A DNA stretch of 64,000 nucleotides from assembly GCF_023953935.1 (NCBI RefSeq), contig NZ_JAMLIW010000007.1, positions 1-64,000 on the forward strand, given 5' to 3'. The notes beneath the pieces are model-generated. The model was not told where the DNA came from and made no database searches. It worked only from the letters and a program-made list of their open reading frames with translations. The translations under genes and the position numbers were made by a program. Shown here one piece after another: positions 52,267-59,870 of this stretch. Each line of letters opens with the position of its first letter. Position 1 is the stretch's first letter. This DNA comes from Thermomonas sp. (GTDB lineage: Bacteria; Pseudomonadota; Gammaproteobacteria; Xanthomonadales; Xanthomonadaceae).

Positions 52267-53220
52267 TCATGGGGATGGAAGTGTCGGCGCTGGCAGGCCA
52301 GCCTCGATGCGCTGGCGGGCGAATGGGTCGCCGCCATCGAGGTAGCGCATGGCCGAGTGCACGTCGCGCCAGCCGACGTACTCCATCAGCGCCTTGACAT
52401 CCCACCCGTTGGCGTTGGCCCATCCAGCGAAACCGCGACGCAGGGAATGGCTGCTGTAGTCCTCGGCATCGGGAAGGCCGGCGGCCTTGAACAGGCGGCG
52501 CAGCAGCGGAATCAAACTGTTCGGATGCAGCGGCGTCTCGCTGACGTGGCCCCAGCGATCGACACCGCGGAACACCGGCCCCTGTATCAAGTCGGCCGCG
52601 GCAATCCATTCAGCAGTCGCAGTCACCGGACACAAGCGCGACAACGCCGGCACCTTGTACGTATTGCCCATGGCTTGGCGATCCCCCTTGCTGCGCGACA
52701 GGAAACAGGTCATGCCTTCACCGGGCACCAGGCGCAGGTGTTCGACCTGCACGCGGATCAGTTCGTCGCCGCGGAAGCCCCGCCAGAAGCCGAGGAGGAT
52801 CAGGGCGCGATCACGCTGAAGGCGGAGTGCATCTGCGCAATCATCGCGTTCCCACGCAACTGCAATCTCGGTACCAAGCCAATCATCCACCTGGGCCAGT
52901 CGGGTCAACTGCAGCGGTTCGGCCTGCTTTTCGACCGAGGGGTGGAGGGTTTGAATGCCCTTGAGCACCTTGCGCACCAAGGGCGCCTTGGTCGGATCGA
53001 CGAAGCCCTGTTCGGTATGCCACTGCGCCAACGCCGCCAGACGTTGCTTGAGTGTGTTGGTAGCCAGTTGGCCGGCGTACTCGGCCAGGTAACGGGCGAC
53101 GTTGTCAGCGGTCGCCGGCAAATGACCACCCCACTCGACCTCGAAATGCCGCACCGCTGAGGCATAGCTCCGTCGCGTATTCTCGCGCGTGGCGGCTTCG
53201 AGGTACCGGTCCAGCGTCAT
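52267..53220 (-). CDS. Tyrosine recombinase associated with Tn3-type transposase
   Basis: A 317-residue site-specific recombinase: N-terminal SAM-like core-binding domain (TRENTRRSYASAVRHFEVEWGG), catalytic Arg in FWRGFRGDELIR, His-x-x-Arg in SHSLRRGF, and the nucleophile Tyr in HSAMRYLDG. ATG 53220 overlaps the merR2 stop (ATGA), so it should be translated from the regulator's transcript. Possibly a TnpI-type resolvase. It is the second tyrosine recombinase of the region, unlike the TnpS-type one at 46022. Confidence 0.85.
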   Translation of the reverse strand: MTLDRYLEAATRENTRRSYASAVRHFEVEWGGHLPATADNVARYLAEYAGQLATNTLKQRLAALAQWHTEQGFVDPTKAPLVRKVLKGIQTLHPSVEKQAEPLQLTRLAQVDDWLGTEIAVAWERDDCADALRLQRDRALILLGFWRGFRGDELIRVQVEHLRLVPGEGMTCFLSRSKGDRQAMGNTYKVPALSRLCPVTATAEWIAAADLIQGPVFRGVDRWGHVSETPLHPNSLIPLLRRLFKAAGLPDAEDYSSHSLRRGFAGWANANGWDVKALMEYVGWRDVHSAMRYLDGGDPFARQRIEAGLPAPTLPSP

Positions 53221-53651
53221 ACGCGGCACCGGGCAACGTCGCGCTTTGAGACGATTCCCGTGTCCCGCAGCGCATGGAGGATGGTGCAGCACTCGCGCTC
53301 GCCGCCGGCGCACTGGGCGATCACACGTTCCAGTTCCATGGCCATGCGCTGGAGTTCGTCGGTCCGCAGGTGAATGTCAGCCAAGTGCGTCCGTGCGATC
53401 GCATCGACATCGCCGCACGACATCTTGGAGTCGTCTTCCAACCGCAACAGGCTGCGGATCTCCTCCAGGCTGAAACCCAGTTCGCGCCCGCGGCTGATGA
53501 AGCGCAGCCGTTCCACCTCGGCCGGGCGGTAGGCGCGGTAGCCGCTCGCGGTTCGTGCCGGCGGCGGCATCAGCCCGACACGCTCGTAGTAACGGATGGT
53601 TTCCAGGTGGCAACCGCTGGCGGCGGCGGCTTCACTGATCTTCATGTGCAT
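53217..53651 (-). CDS. MerR-family Zn/Cd/Pb-responsive regulator
   Basis: A 144-residue regulator (ATG 53651, or 53645). HTH MKISEAAAASGCHLETIRYYERVGL. Cysteines C79, C114, C121 and C122 resemble the metal sites of ZntR, CadR and PbrR (C79, C114/115, C124 in ZntR), so a divalent soft metal is sensed; which one is not readable. It controls the divergent cation transporter through the site at 53657-53687 and is coupled to the recombinase and transposase downstream. Confidence 0.85.
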   Translation of the reverse strand: MHMKISEAAAASGCHLETIRYYERVGLMPPPARTASGYRAYRPAEVERLRFISRGRELGFSLEEIRSLLRLEDDSKMSCGDVDAIARTHLADIHLRTDELQRMAMELERVIAQCAGGERECCTILHALRDTGIVSKRDVARCRV

Positions 53652-53656
53652 CCCGC

Positions 53657-53687
53657 TTGACTCTGTAGCTATTACGGACTTTACGCT
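53657..53687 (+). promoter_or_regulatory. MerR-family promoter of the cation transporter
   Basis: TTGACT (-35, 53657-53662) and TACGCT (-10, 53682-53687) separated by 19 bases, with an imperfect dyad CTCTGTAGC / TTACGGAC in the spacer. This is the layout of Zn/Cd/Pb-inducible promoters. A leader of about 140 bases precedes the transporter start. Confidence 0.7.
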
Positions 53688-53829
53688 GCACTTGCTCCGG
53701 TGCCAACTCAGGGACCGGCACCTTCTCTCGCGGCTGCCCATTTCCCTGCTTGCAGCTCTAATCCGCATGCTGCACCTGACTCCCATCCACGCCCTGCACA
53801 CACACCGCTGAAGAACAGTGACCCTGACC

Positions 53830-54456
53830 ATGAGTGATTGCAGTTGCCATCACGAAGCCAAGAATGCCGCGGAGCGTCGGGTACTGTGGGTTGCCCTGGC
53901 ACTGAATGCGGCCATGGCAGTTATTGGTGGCGTAGCCGGCTGGATCGCACAGTCCGCCGGCCTGCTGGCCGATGCGCTGGACATGCTTTCCGACGCCACA
54001 GCCTATGCGATCGGGCTGATTGCCATTGGGCGGACCGCTCGTTTCAAGGCCAATGCGGCCTGGCTGAGCGGCAGCGTGCTGCTGGTGCTCGGTGTGGGGG
54101 TATTGATCGAAGTGGGGCGTCGCGTGCTGCATGGCGCCGAGCCGCTGAGTGGTTGGATGATTGGCACCGCGTTGTTGTCGCTTGCGGTGAACGTCTACGT
54201 GCTGCGCTTGCTGGCGCCGCTGAAGTCAGGTGAGGTGCATTTGCGAGCAACCTGGCTATTCACCCGCGCGGACGTGGTGGCCAACGTAGGCGTGATTCTC
54301 GCCGGCGTGCTGGTGCTATGGCTAGGCTCGCCCTATCCGGACTTCATCATCGGCACCCTGATCGGCCTGTACGTCATCAAGGAGGCTGTGGAAATCCTCG
54401 GTGACGCACGGCGGGCGCGTCAGAAGGCGCGGAATCGCAGCAGCGCAACCGAGTAA
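53830..54456 (+). CDS. Cation diffusion facilitator (CDF) efflux protein
   Basis: A 208-residue inner-membrane transporter with about five to six hydrophobic helices. The N-terminus carries a metal-ligand cluster (DCSCHH), and the TM2 motif LADALDMLSDA provides paired aspartates for the transport site, repeated in part in TM5 (TRADVVANVGVI). The usual C-terminal cytoplasmic domain is missing, so this is a short CDF of the DmeF/CzcD-like group. Expected to export Zn, Cd, Co or Pb. The TAA stop abuts the left end of the IS element. Confidence 0.85.
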   Translation: MSDCSCHHEAKNAAERRVLWVALALNAAMAVIGGVAGWIAQSAGLLADALDMLSDATAYAIGLIAIGRTARFKANAAWLSGSVLLVLGVGVLIEVGRRVLHGAEPLSGWMIGTALLSLAVNVYVLRLLAPLKSGEVHLRATWLFTRADVVANVGVILAGVLVLWLGSPYPDFIIGTLIGLYVIKEAVEILGDARRARQKARNRSSATE

Positions 54457-54519
54457 GGGGTTCACCCCCGTTTTCACGGACACTTACAAGAAGGCCGATC
54501 GAGGCCATGAGGAGTGTTC

Positions 54520-54819
54520 ATGTCAATGCGAAGGAAGTTCAGTGAGGAGTTCAAGCGTGGCGCGGTTGAGCAGGCCAGCCGGCCTGGCGTCAGTTGTGCC
54601 CAGGTGGCTCGGGAACTGGGGATTCGGGACAACCTGCTGACCCGCTGGAAGCGGGAAACCCAGAGCCAGGGCAAGGCGGCGTTTGGCGGTGCCGGCACGC
54701 CGCGGGACGAGGAATTGGCCCGTCTGAAGCGCGAGTTGGCGCGAGTACAGAAGGAACGCGATTTTTTGCGCGAAGCGGCGACGTTCTTTGCCAAGGGATC
54801 GTCCCGAGGTATCGGGTGA
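54520..54819 (+). CDS. IS3-family OrfA (copy 1)
   Basis: A 99-residue helix-turn-helix protein: [16 protein letters not shown] and [18 protein letters not shown], then a leucine-zipper-like helix ([18 protein letters not shown]). It binds IS ends. ATG 54520 follows GAGGAG. Near its end the T6G run at 54762-54768 (GATTTTTTG) could allow a -1 shift into orfB to make the OrfAB transposase. Confidence 0.85.
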   Translation: MSMRRKFSEEFKRGAVEQASRPGVSCAQVARELGIRDNLLTRWKRETQSQGKAAFGGAGTPRDEELARLKRELARVQKERDFLREAATFFAKGSSRGIG

Positions 54820-55676
54820 TCGAACGTTGCCGCGAGGAGTTTCCGGTTCGGCTGATGTGCCGCTGCCTGCAGGTATCGGCCAGCGGCTACTACGACTGGA
54901 GCAAGCGCTTGCCCAGTGCCCGCCAGCATGACAACGCACGCTTGCTCAGGCGCATTCGGGAGTTGCACACGGACAGCCGAGGCACCTTGGGTGCCGGTCG
55001 GATGCAGGAAGATCTTGCCGATGAAGGCGAGACGGCAAGCCTGAACCGGGTGGCTCGGATCATGGCTGCCGACGGACTGCAAGGCTGGCCGCGACCGAAG
55101 CGGCGTGGTCAGCGCGGGAACCCCGCGCTGACGCCCTTGGGTGTGCGCAACCACCTGGAACGGGACTTCACCGCGCTGGAGCCGGAGACCAAATGGGTCA
55201 TCGACATCACCGAGATCAAGACGGCCGAAGGCAAGCTGTACTTGTGCATCGTCTTGGACTTGTTCGACCAGCGCGTCGTGGGCTGGTCGATGCACCACCG
55301 GCAGGATCGACAGATGGTGATCCGGGCCGTGCAGATGGCGGTCTGGCAGCGTCAGGACAACCATCCGGTCATCCTGCACTCCGACCGCGGCAGCCAGTTC
55401 CGAAGCGGCGACTACCAGAACTATCTGGTGGCAAACAAGCTCGTGTGCTCGATGAGTGCCGTGGGCCATTGTGGCGACAACGCCGCCTGCGAGGGGTTCT
55501 TCGGCCTGCTCAAGCGCGAGCGTGTATACCGATCCAAGTATCCAACGCTCGCTGCCGCCCGGGCGGATGTGTTCGAATACATCGAGCGACGCCATAACCC
55601 AAGGATGCGACGCAGAGTCATCAGACAAGATCAGAAGTTTTCAGCTCTTTCCAAACCGTCCGTGATTTCGGGGTAG
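54816..55676 (+). CDS. IS3-family OrfB transposase (copy 1)
   Basis: A 286-residue integrase-core transposase if started at GTG 54816, which overlaps the orfA stop; more likely produced as an OrfAB fusion by frameshifting upstream. The catalytic DDE residues are in [16 protein letters not shown] and [11 protein letters not shown], and the C-terminus has the YIERRHNP motif. Apparently intact. Confidence 0.85.
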   Translation: MIERCREEFPVRLMCRCLQVSASGYYDWSKRLPSARQHDNARLLRRIRELHTDSRGTLGAGRMQEDLADEGETASLNRVARIMAADGLQGWPRPKRRGQRGNPALTPLGVRNHLERDFTALEPETKWVIDITEIKTAEGKLYLCIVLDLFDQRVVGWSMHHRQDRQMVIRAVQMAVWQRQDNHPVILHSDRGSQFRSGDYQNYLVANKLVCSMSAVGHCGDNAACEGFFGLLKRERVYRSKYPTLAAARADVFEYIERRHNPRMRRRVIRQDQKFSALSKPSVISG

Positions 55677-55912
55677 AACCCCTCCGAGTCAAGCTCTGCT
55701 ACAAGCGACTCGTAACTGTACTTGGCCCGTCCACTTCGCTCACCTGCAACTAGCGCGCCCCTCAGCACCTCAAGCTTGCTCTCGGAGGTCTCAAGCAACC
55801 GCAGACCGGCGCGAACAACCTCGCTCGCTGACCCATACCGCCCGCTGCCCACCTGGCCAGCAATGAACTGCTCGAAGTGATCGCCCAAGCTAACGCTCGT
55901 GTTCCTAGCCAT
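55631..55912 (-). CDS. parD: ParD-like antitoxin, 3' end replaced by IS sequence
   Basis: A 93-residue frame whose first 75 or so residues are a ParD ribbon-helix-helix antitoxin ([35 protein letters not shown]). From residue 77 on it reads across the right end of the IS ([14 protein letters not shown] is IS-encoded). The parE toxin expected just downstream is missing; the position is occupied by the IS and, beyond it, the CDF gene. So the pair was broken by IS insertion plus deletion. It precedes the first attC site and is probably the remnant of a toxin-antitoxin cassette. Confidence 0.7.
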   Translation of the reverse strand: MARNTSVSLGDHFEQFIAGQVGSGRYGSASEVVRAGLRLLETSESKLEVLRGALVAGERSGRAKYSYESLVAELDSEGFYPEITDGLERAENF

Positions 55913-55970
55913 ATCAATCTCCCACTGCTGTACCAGATTTTGGTATGCATCTGCACTAAAGTCAACCGGT

Positions 55971-56082
55971 GCCTAACAATTCGTTCAAGCCGACTCCGCT
56001 TCGTGGCCACCCCGTCGTGGTACGCTGACGCTACCACGCCGTTGTGGCCACTGCGCTGCGCGGCTTAACTCAGGCGTTAGGC
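55971..56082 (+). other. attC site 1
   Basis: R'' GCCTAAC (55971-55977), R' GTTAGGC (56076-56082), with palindromic arms TTCAAGCCGA / CGGCTTAA and a long internal hairpin (GTGGCCAC ... GTGGCCAC). It closes the ParD remnant cassette; the next cassette begins TTAGGC. Confidence 0.88.
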
Positions 56083-56139
56083 GGCAGAGCCCGCATTTCG
56101 ACCCTTGACAGTCCATATTTGTACTAGATACAATACGGC

Positions 56140-56427
56140 ATGTGGACAATTCTGGAACACCGCCAAGCGGATAAAGAGCTTTCTTCCGGCCGTGTTCCAG
56201 CTGAAATCCTGAAACGCTACGAAAAATGGAAAGACATTGCCGCTCTCTCTGGCCCGCAAGGGCTCCACGCCATCAAGGGTTTCAGGGATGAGGCTCTCAC
56301 CGGCGACTGGAAGGGATACAGATCATCCCGGCTGAATGAGCAATGGCGAGTCATCTACTGCATAGAAGCTGAAGTCATGATCGTTCAAGTTGTACGCGTC
56401 ACCCCGCACGATTATCGGAAACGCTGA
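56140..56427 (+). CDS. higB: RelE/HigB-family toxin
   Basis: A 95-residue toxin: HRQADKELSSGRVPAEILKRYEKWKDIA, HAIKGFRDEALTGDWKGYRSSRLN and EQWRVIYCIE followed by VTPHDYRKR fit the RelE/HigB ribosome-dependent mRNA interferase fold, with the C-terminal basic/aromatic residues used in catalysis. First gene of the cassette after attC1 and followed by its antitoxin after one base; toxin-first order is typical of HigBA. It should help stabilise the array. Confidence 0.85.
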   Translation: MWTILEHRQADKELSSGRVPAEILKRYEKWKDIAALSGPQGLHAIKGFRDEALTGDWKGYRSSRLNEQWRVIYCIEAEVMIVQVVRVTPHDYRKR

Positions 56428-56428
56428 T

Positions 56429-56683
56429 ATGAGCAACCTAATTCCCGCCAAAAAGCGCATCGATGTAACGCCAGGTGAATCAGTGCGCATCATCCGTGAG
56501 CTGCAGGGCTTGAGCCAAACCCAGCTTTCTGCCCTGTGCGGCATTCCGCAGACGACCATCTCCAGTATCGAGAATGGCCGCGTCAATCTTGGCGTTGAGC
56601 GAGCCAAGACGCTTGGCGTTGCCTTGCATTGCCATCCCGCTGTACTTGTATTTCCTGGCTGGCAGCTAGAATCTGCCGCCTAA
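56429..56683 (+). CDS. higA: HigA-type XRE antitoxin
   Basis: An 84-residue protein with an XRE helix-turn-helix (VRIIRELQGLSQTQLSALCGIPQTTISSIENGRV). It neutralises the upstream toxin and probably represses the pair. The stop codon TAA is formed by the R'' site of attC2, so the gene fills the cassette to its end. Confidence 0.85.
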   Translation: MSNLIPAKKRIDVTPGESVRIIRELQGLSQTQLSALCGIPQTTISSIENGRVNLGVERAKTLGVALHCHPAVLVFPGWQLESAA

Positions 56684-56785
56684 CAATTCGTTCAAGCCGA
56701 CCCAGCTTCGCGGCGGCAATGTGCTAAGGTTGGGTCGTTCTTGTTTGCCGCCGCTACGCCGGTCGGCTTAACTCAGGCGTTAGCT
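56678..56785 (+). other. attC site 2
   Basis: R'' GCCTAAC (56678-56684) complements the 5' end TTAGGC of its own cassette; R' GTTAGCT (56779-56785). Internal sequence GCTTCGCGGCGGCAATGTGC is nearly identical to attC3 and attC7. Confidence 0.88.
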
Positions 56786-56822
56786 GCCCATTGTTGCTGT
56801 TTCGCCATCCCGGGGAACTCGC

Positions 56823-57257
56823 ATGACTCAGGCACCAAAGTGGTTCAGGGTTGCTGCCATCGTCGCCCTACTCTGGAATATCCTGGGCTGTCTTGCTTTC
56901 GTTGCTGACCTGCAACTCAAGCCCGAGGACATCGCCAAACTTCCAGAGGCCCAACAAGCGCTGTACGCGTCTCGTCCCGCTTGGTCAATTGCTGCAACGG
57001 CCATTGCAGTCTTTGGTGGCACACTGGGCTGCATCGGTCTCATCCTTAAACGCAGGTGGGCGTTTGTCCTGCTTCTGCTGTCCCTACTTGGCATCCTCGG
57101 TCAAGACATCGCAATGTTCGTGCTGGCCAATACCGCAGAGGCTGCGGGAACCTTCGCGGTCGTCCTGCAATCCGTTGTGCTCATCGTTGGTGTCTGGCTG
57201 GTACTCCTCAGCCGCAAGGCAATGGCCAGCGGCTGGATTTCAAAGTCGGGCAGCTAA
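56823..57257 (+). CDS. Cassette-borne four-helix membrane protein
   Basis: A 144-residue protein with four hydrophobic helices (VAAIVALLWNILGCLAFVA, SIAATAIAVFGGTLGCIGLIL, FVLLLLSLLGILGQDIAMFV, VVLQSVVLIVGVWLVLL) and short polar loops (PEDIAKLPEAQQALYASRP). A family widely seen in integron cassettes and environmental genomes, function unknown. Its stop overlaps the attC3 R'' site. Confidence 0.75.
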   Translation: MTQAPKWFRVAAIVALLWNILGCLAFVADLQLKPEDIAKLPEAQQALYASRPAWSIAATAIAVFGGTLGCIGLILKRRWAFVLLLLSLLGILGQDIAMFVLANTAEAAGTFAVVLQSVVLIVGVWLVLLSRKAMASGWISKSGS

Positions 57258-57359
57258 CAATTCGTTCAAGCCGACCCAGCTTCGCGGCGGCAACGTGCTA
57301 AGGTTGGTTCGTTCTTTTCTGCCGCCGCTACGCCGGTCGGCTTAACTCAGGCGTTAGGC
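57252..57359 (+). other. attC site 3
   Basis: R'' AGCTAAC (57252-57258) complements its cassette's 5' end TTAGCT; R' GTTAGGC (57353-57359). Same subtype as attC2 and attC7. Confidence 0.88.
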
Positions 57360-57692
57360 GCCGCTGGTGAAAAAAATTTTGCAATACAAAGTGGGTGTTT
57401 TGCGTAGTCAGTGGTTTCGCCCGTGTAGTCGCGCATAGCCAGCGCCGTTTCATCGGGCGCGGCCAGCACAGCGCACGCGTTGTCAGCACTCTCGCTCAGG
57501 CTAGGCACGCTCACCACGCTACCTTCGCACTGCGTGTTTCAGGCTCGCTCACTCAGCACTTTGGCGGCTAAGCGCGTAGGCCGTACGTTCGGGCTCGCGC
57601 CGCACGTCACGCAGCAGGTCAGCGCCATCCAAGCACTGTGGCTGCGGCTTCGGTTCATCTGGCTGCGGCAGCAGCAAAATCGGCCAGCCCGC
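57360..57692. other. Cassette without a convincing gene
   Basis: About 340 bases between attC3 and attC4. A 72-residue TTG-started frame (57480-57698, plus strand) exists but has no recognisable motif and biased composition, so I do not call it. The stretch may carry a promoter or non-coding RNA, or be a decayed cassette. It opens with an AT-rich run (GAAAAAAATTTTGCAATACA). Confidence 0.5.
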
Positions 57693-57800
57693 GCCTAACA
57701 ATTCGTTCAAGCCGACCCCGCTTCACGACGGCAATTTTTTCAGGTATGTTCGTGCTCTATTGCCGCCGTGCAGCGGGGCGGCTTAACTCAGGCGTTAGGG
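57693..57800 (+). other. attC site 4
   Basis: R'' GCCTAAC (57693-57699), R' GTTAGGG (57794-57800). Internal sequence (ACGGCAATTTTTTCAGGTAT) nearly matches attC9 at 61693. Confidence 0.88.
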
Positions 57801-57864
57801 CGCTAGGAATTGTCACGCAAAATCGGATTGACACCACCGGTTCGAATGAATACTATACGTAGCT

Positions 57865-58736
57865 ATGACAAGATCCGCATTTGAAGAAGCAGTATCTGCA
57901 CTCGGCCAACCTGCGTACTTGGCAAATCGAGTAGCGATCTATCATGCCGATTGCTTGGAGGCAATGAGCAACTTGCCTACAAACTTGGTAGATCTAACTG
58001 TAACGTCACCACCTTATAATATTGGGAAGGAATACGAGTTCATCGCTGATCTTTCAAACTATATTTCTTGGTGCGCAAATGGATTGCACAGATCCACAGA
58101 TCTCAAAAGCTAATGCTGCATTTGAAGAAGCTAATCTCGGCTATTTGACGGTACCGGAACATGGCCTTGCGGTTCCAATCCCATACCTCTTATGGGATAA
58201 GACCCCATTTTACTTTCTCCAAGAAGTAGTCTGGAATTATGGCGCTGGAGTTGCTTGCCGAACACACTTTTCCCAAGCTGCTTTGGTATGTAAAAAACCC
58301 AGACGACTACGTATTTAACTTGGACGACGTTCGAGATCCTGACGTTAAGTATCCAAATCAAAAAAAGAACGGCAAACTAAAGTGCAATCCAAACGGTAAG
58401 AATCCGAGTGATGTTTGGCGAATTCCAAAAGTAACGTCTGGCGCAAACCGAGCTTCCAAAGAGCGTACGCCTCATCCCGCACAGTTTCCTATCGAAATGA
58501 TCACAAGGATTGTGAAGGCGAGTTCAAACAAGTCTGGCCTGATCCTTGACCCTTTTATGGGGTCTGGAAGCACTGCTGAGGTGGCACTCCGAGAAGGTCG
58601 ATACGTAATAGGTTTTGAACTGGAAAAGCGCTACATCAAATACGCGGCAGAACGTCTTGACGAAGTCTCTGAGCGTATCGAAATGGCTAAAGCGCAAGGC
58701 ACTTTATTTCGCAGTGAAAAGCGTCTCGAACTTTAG
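57865..58736 (+). pseudogene. Type II N4/N6 DNA methyltransferase, frameshifted
   Basis: Beta-class methyltransferase of a restriction-modification locus. Motif IV TSPPYN lies near residue 47 of the first frame, and motif I DPFMGSGSTAEV in the last frame, the order of beta-class enzymes. The reading shifts at least twice: between about 58060 and 58130 (WCANG / NLGYLTVPEHG), and near 58272 where about 11 bases are missing between VAxxTHFS and LLWYVKNPDDY. Conserved stretches on each side (IPYLLWDKTPFYF, KYPNQKKNGKLKCNP) show it was recently functional. It faces, and overlaps by 33 bases, the endonuclease gene. Confidence 0.85.
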
Positions 58737-59297
58737 CTGGTAGGTTTCAGGAGCGAGTCTGGCTTGTTGCCCGGTCGCAGCAGCCTGCCCAATCCAGTCG
58801 GTGTGATCTAACCACCCAAAGCGGATTAAAAGAATCCTTGGCGCTCGCTCGCCTGGCAAAAACTGTTCAAAATTAACAGCAAGATAATAGCCATCTTTAC
58901 TCTTGCTCTTTCCCGTTGGCTTCTGGGCATAACTGCGATTCCCAAAGATCTGGGTTGCATTTGACGATGTCTTGAGCTCAATCGAAAACTTATCGTCACT
59001 AATGCAAACAATATCTTTATCGTCCTTTTCCTCTTCTCTACGCCATTTCTTTGGGTGGGTCGCAACAACCTCAGCGGGAACTAGCTCATGAAGCAGCGCC
59101 CCGATAATTTGAGGCTTAGGAAAAATATGCTTTCCAATTTTTAGCCCATGCTTCCCTATAGAAGAGCTGAAGAGCGCCTCCCAAGCTTCGAGAACAAAGC
59201 CAGAAATCTCTTTCCGTTTCAGTGGGTGTTGATCGATCAGCTCCGAGGTCACCGACTTCCAATCGGCCTTTTTTCTCTTAGAGTACGGGGAGGCCAT
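58704..59297 (-). CDS. ScaI-like type II restriction endonuclease
   Basis: A 197-residue protein (ATG 59297). It resembles the ScaI endonuclease family: SPYSKRKKADWKSVTSELI, then a PD-(D/E)xK-type core with D95 and the E107-x-K109 pair in KDIVCISDDKFSIELKTSS, then IFGNRSYAQK, YYLAVNFEQF and IRFGWLDHTDWIGQAAATGQ. ScaI cuts AGTACT; specificity here is inferred. It is intact and follows the controller gene by 5 bases, on the strand opposite to the methyltransferase. Confidence 0.75.
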   Translation of the reverse strand: MASPYSKRKKADWKSVTSELIDQHPLKRKEISGFVLEAWEALFSSSIGKHGLKIGKHIFPKPQIIGALLHELVPAEVVATHPKKWRREEEKDDKDIVCISDDKFSIELKTSSNATQIFGNRSYAQKPTGKSKSKDGYYLAVNFEQFLPGERAPRILLIRFGWLDHTDWIGQAAATGQQARLAPETYQLKFETLFTAK

Positions 59298-59302
59298 GGC
59301 GT

Positions 59303-59515
59303 TCAAAGTCCAATAAGCAAATCTGCGGGGGTTGCCTTCAGAGCCCGTGCAATCGAGACGATATTTTGAAGGCTAATATTTCTCTCGCCGCGTTCGACGG
59401 AGCCAATGTAAGTCCTATGTAGCGAACAGGCATCAGCGAGCTCTTCTTGGGAGAGCCCTAGCTTCGCTCTAAGCTCACGAACTTTGGCACCAAATGCAGC
59501 TTGGGGATTAGTCAT
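59303..59515 (-). CDS. Controller (C) protein of the restriction-modification cassette
   Basis: A 70-residue XRE-family regulator: AFGAKVRELRAKLGLSQEELADACSLHRTYIGSVERGERNISLQNIVSIARAL is a complete helix-turn-helix. Size, family and position directly before the endonuclease match C proteins, which delay endonuclease expression until DNA is methylated. Start ATG 59515; an upstream extension runs into the attC and is not credible. Confidence 0.85.
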   Translation of the reverse strand: MTNPQAAFGAKVRELRAKLGLSQEELADACSLHRTYIGSVERGERNISLQNIVSIARALKATPADLLIGL

Positions 59516-59568
59516 GACGCGCAGTCTGCTTTCTGTGATAACTATAGGTCTACAGACTATGAGTAGCG

Positions 59569-59680
59569 CCCTAACAATTCGTTCAAGCCGAACCCGCTTC
59601 GCTCCGGCAACAGCGTGGCAGGTTAAGCTTGCCACGCCGTTGCCGGAGCTACGCAGGTCGGCTTAACTCAGGCGTTAGGC
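59569..59680 (+). other. attC site 5
   Basis: R'' CCCTAAC (59569-59575) complements its cassette's 5' end TTAGGG (57795-57800), so the whole restriction-modification locus is one cassette. R' GTTAGGC (59674-59680). Internal hairpin GGCAGGTTAAGCTTGCCACG; same subtype as attC6. Confidence 0.88.
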
Positions 59681-59682
59681 AC

Positions 59683-59717
59683 CCAAAGAAAGAGCCCGCC
59701 GATCAAGGCGGGCCTTT
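59683..59717 (-). terminator. Terminator of the 46-residue cassette gene
   Basis: GCCCGCC (59694-59700), loop of 6, GGCGGGC (59707-59713). On the minus strand the stem is followed by TCTTTCTTT, giving a Rho-independent terminator 17 bases past the stop of the small gene at 59730-59870. Confidence 0.7.
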
Positions 59718-59729
59718 CCGTATTACGCC

Positions 59730-59870
59730 CTATTTCTTCCCAGGCTTCGTCGGAGGGGGACGATTATGCTCCTTCTCCGTTTTCGCCGGGTGCGCTTTCG
59801 CATACTGCTCAGTCACAAAACGACCATTCACAGCACTGCGATAGTCCGCTGGACCCTTTGCCTTGCTCAT
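59730..59870 (-). CDS. 46-residue conserved cassette protein
   Basis: A very small gene encoding 46 residues (MSKAKGPADYRSAVNGRFV, TEQYAKAHPAKTEKEHN, PPPTKPGKK). The DYRSAxxGRFVTxxYAKxHP pattern is a recurrent small-protein family in genomes and cassettes; its function is unknown. It is highly basic and probably disordered at the C-terminus. Inserted in reverse orientation in its cassette, with its own terminator, so it must have its own promoter within 59871-60147, a stretch with no other gene. Confidence 0.7.
   Translation of the reverse strand: MSKAKGPADYRSAVNGRFVTEQYAKAHPAKTEKEHNRPPPTKPGKK

Larger units (their letters stand above)
44968..54456. mobile_element. Tn3-family metal-resistance transposon region (ends unresolved)
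   Basis: Contents in order: tnpT/res/tnpS, UPF0489-like gene, merR, merT, merP, GDCCVxC gene, tnpA, second tyrosine recombinase, Zn/Cd/Pb MerR and a CDF transporter. Two resolution systems suggest a mosaic of two elements. No matching terminal inverted repeats or 5-bp target duplication were found by eye, so the limits given are only those of the genes. Confidence 0.6.
54457..55682 (+). mobile_element. IS3-family insertion sequence, copy 1
   Basis: A 1226-bp element. The left end GGGGTTCACCCCCGTTTTCA (from 54457) is matched inversely by the right end finishing GGGGTAGAACCCC (to 55682), about 20 of 25 positions identical. It has orfA and orfB in the IS3 arrangement. No short target duplication is visible (TAA on the left, TCC on the right), so a flank has probably been deleted or rearranged. 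A diverged second copy starts at 62916. Confidence 0.8.

Noticed and set aside
54450-55690. Target-site duplication of IS copy 1
   Set aside because: Bases next to the two ends (TAA and TCC) do not match, so no duplication can be claimed.
57480-57698. A 72-codon gene in the cassette between attC3 and attC4
   Set aside because: TTG start, no ribosome-binding site, biased composition and no recognisable motif.
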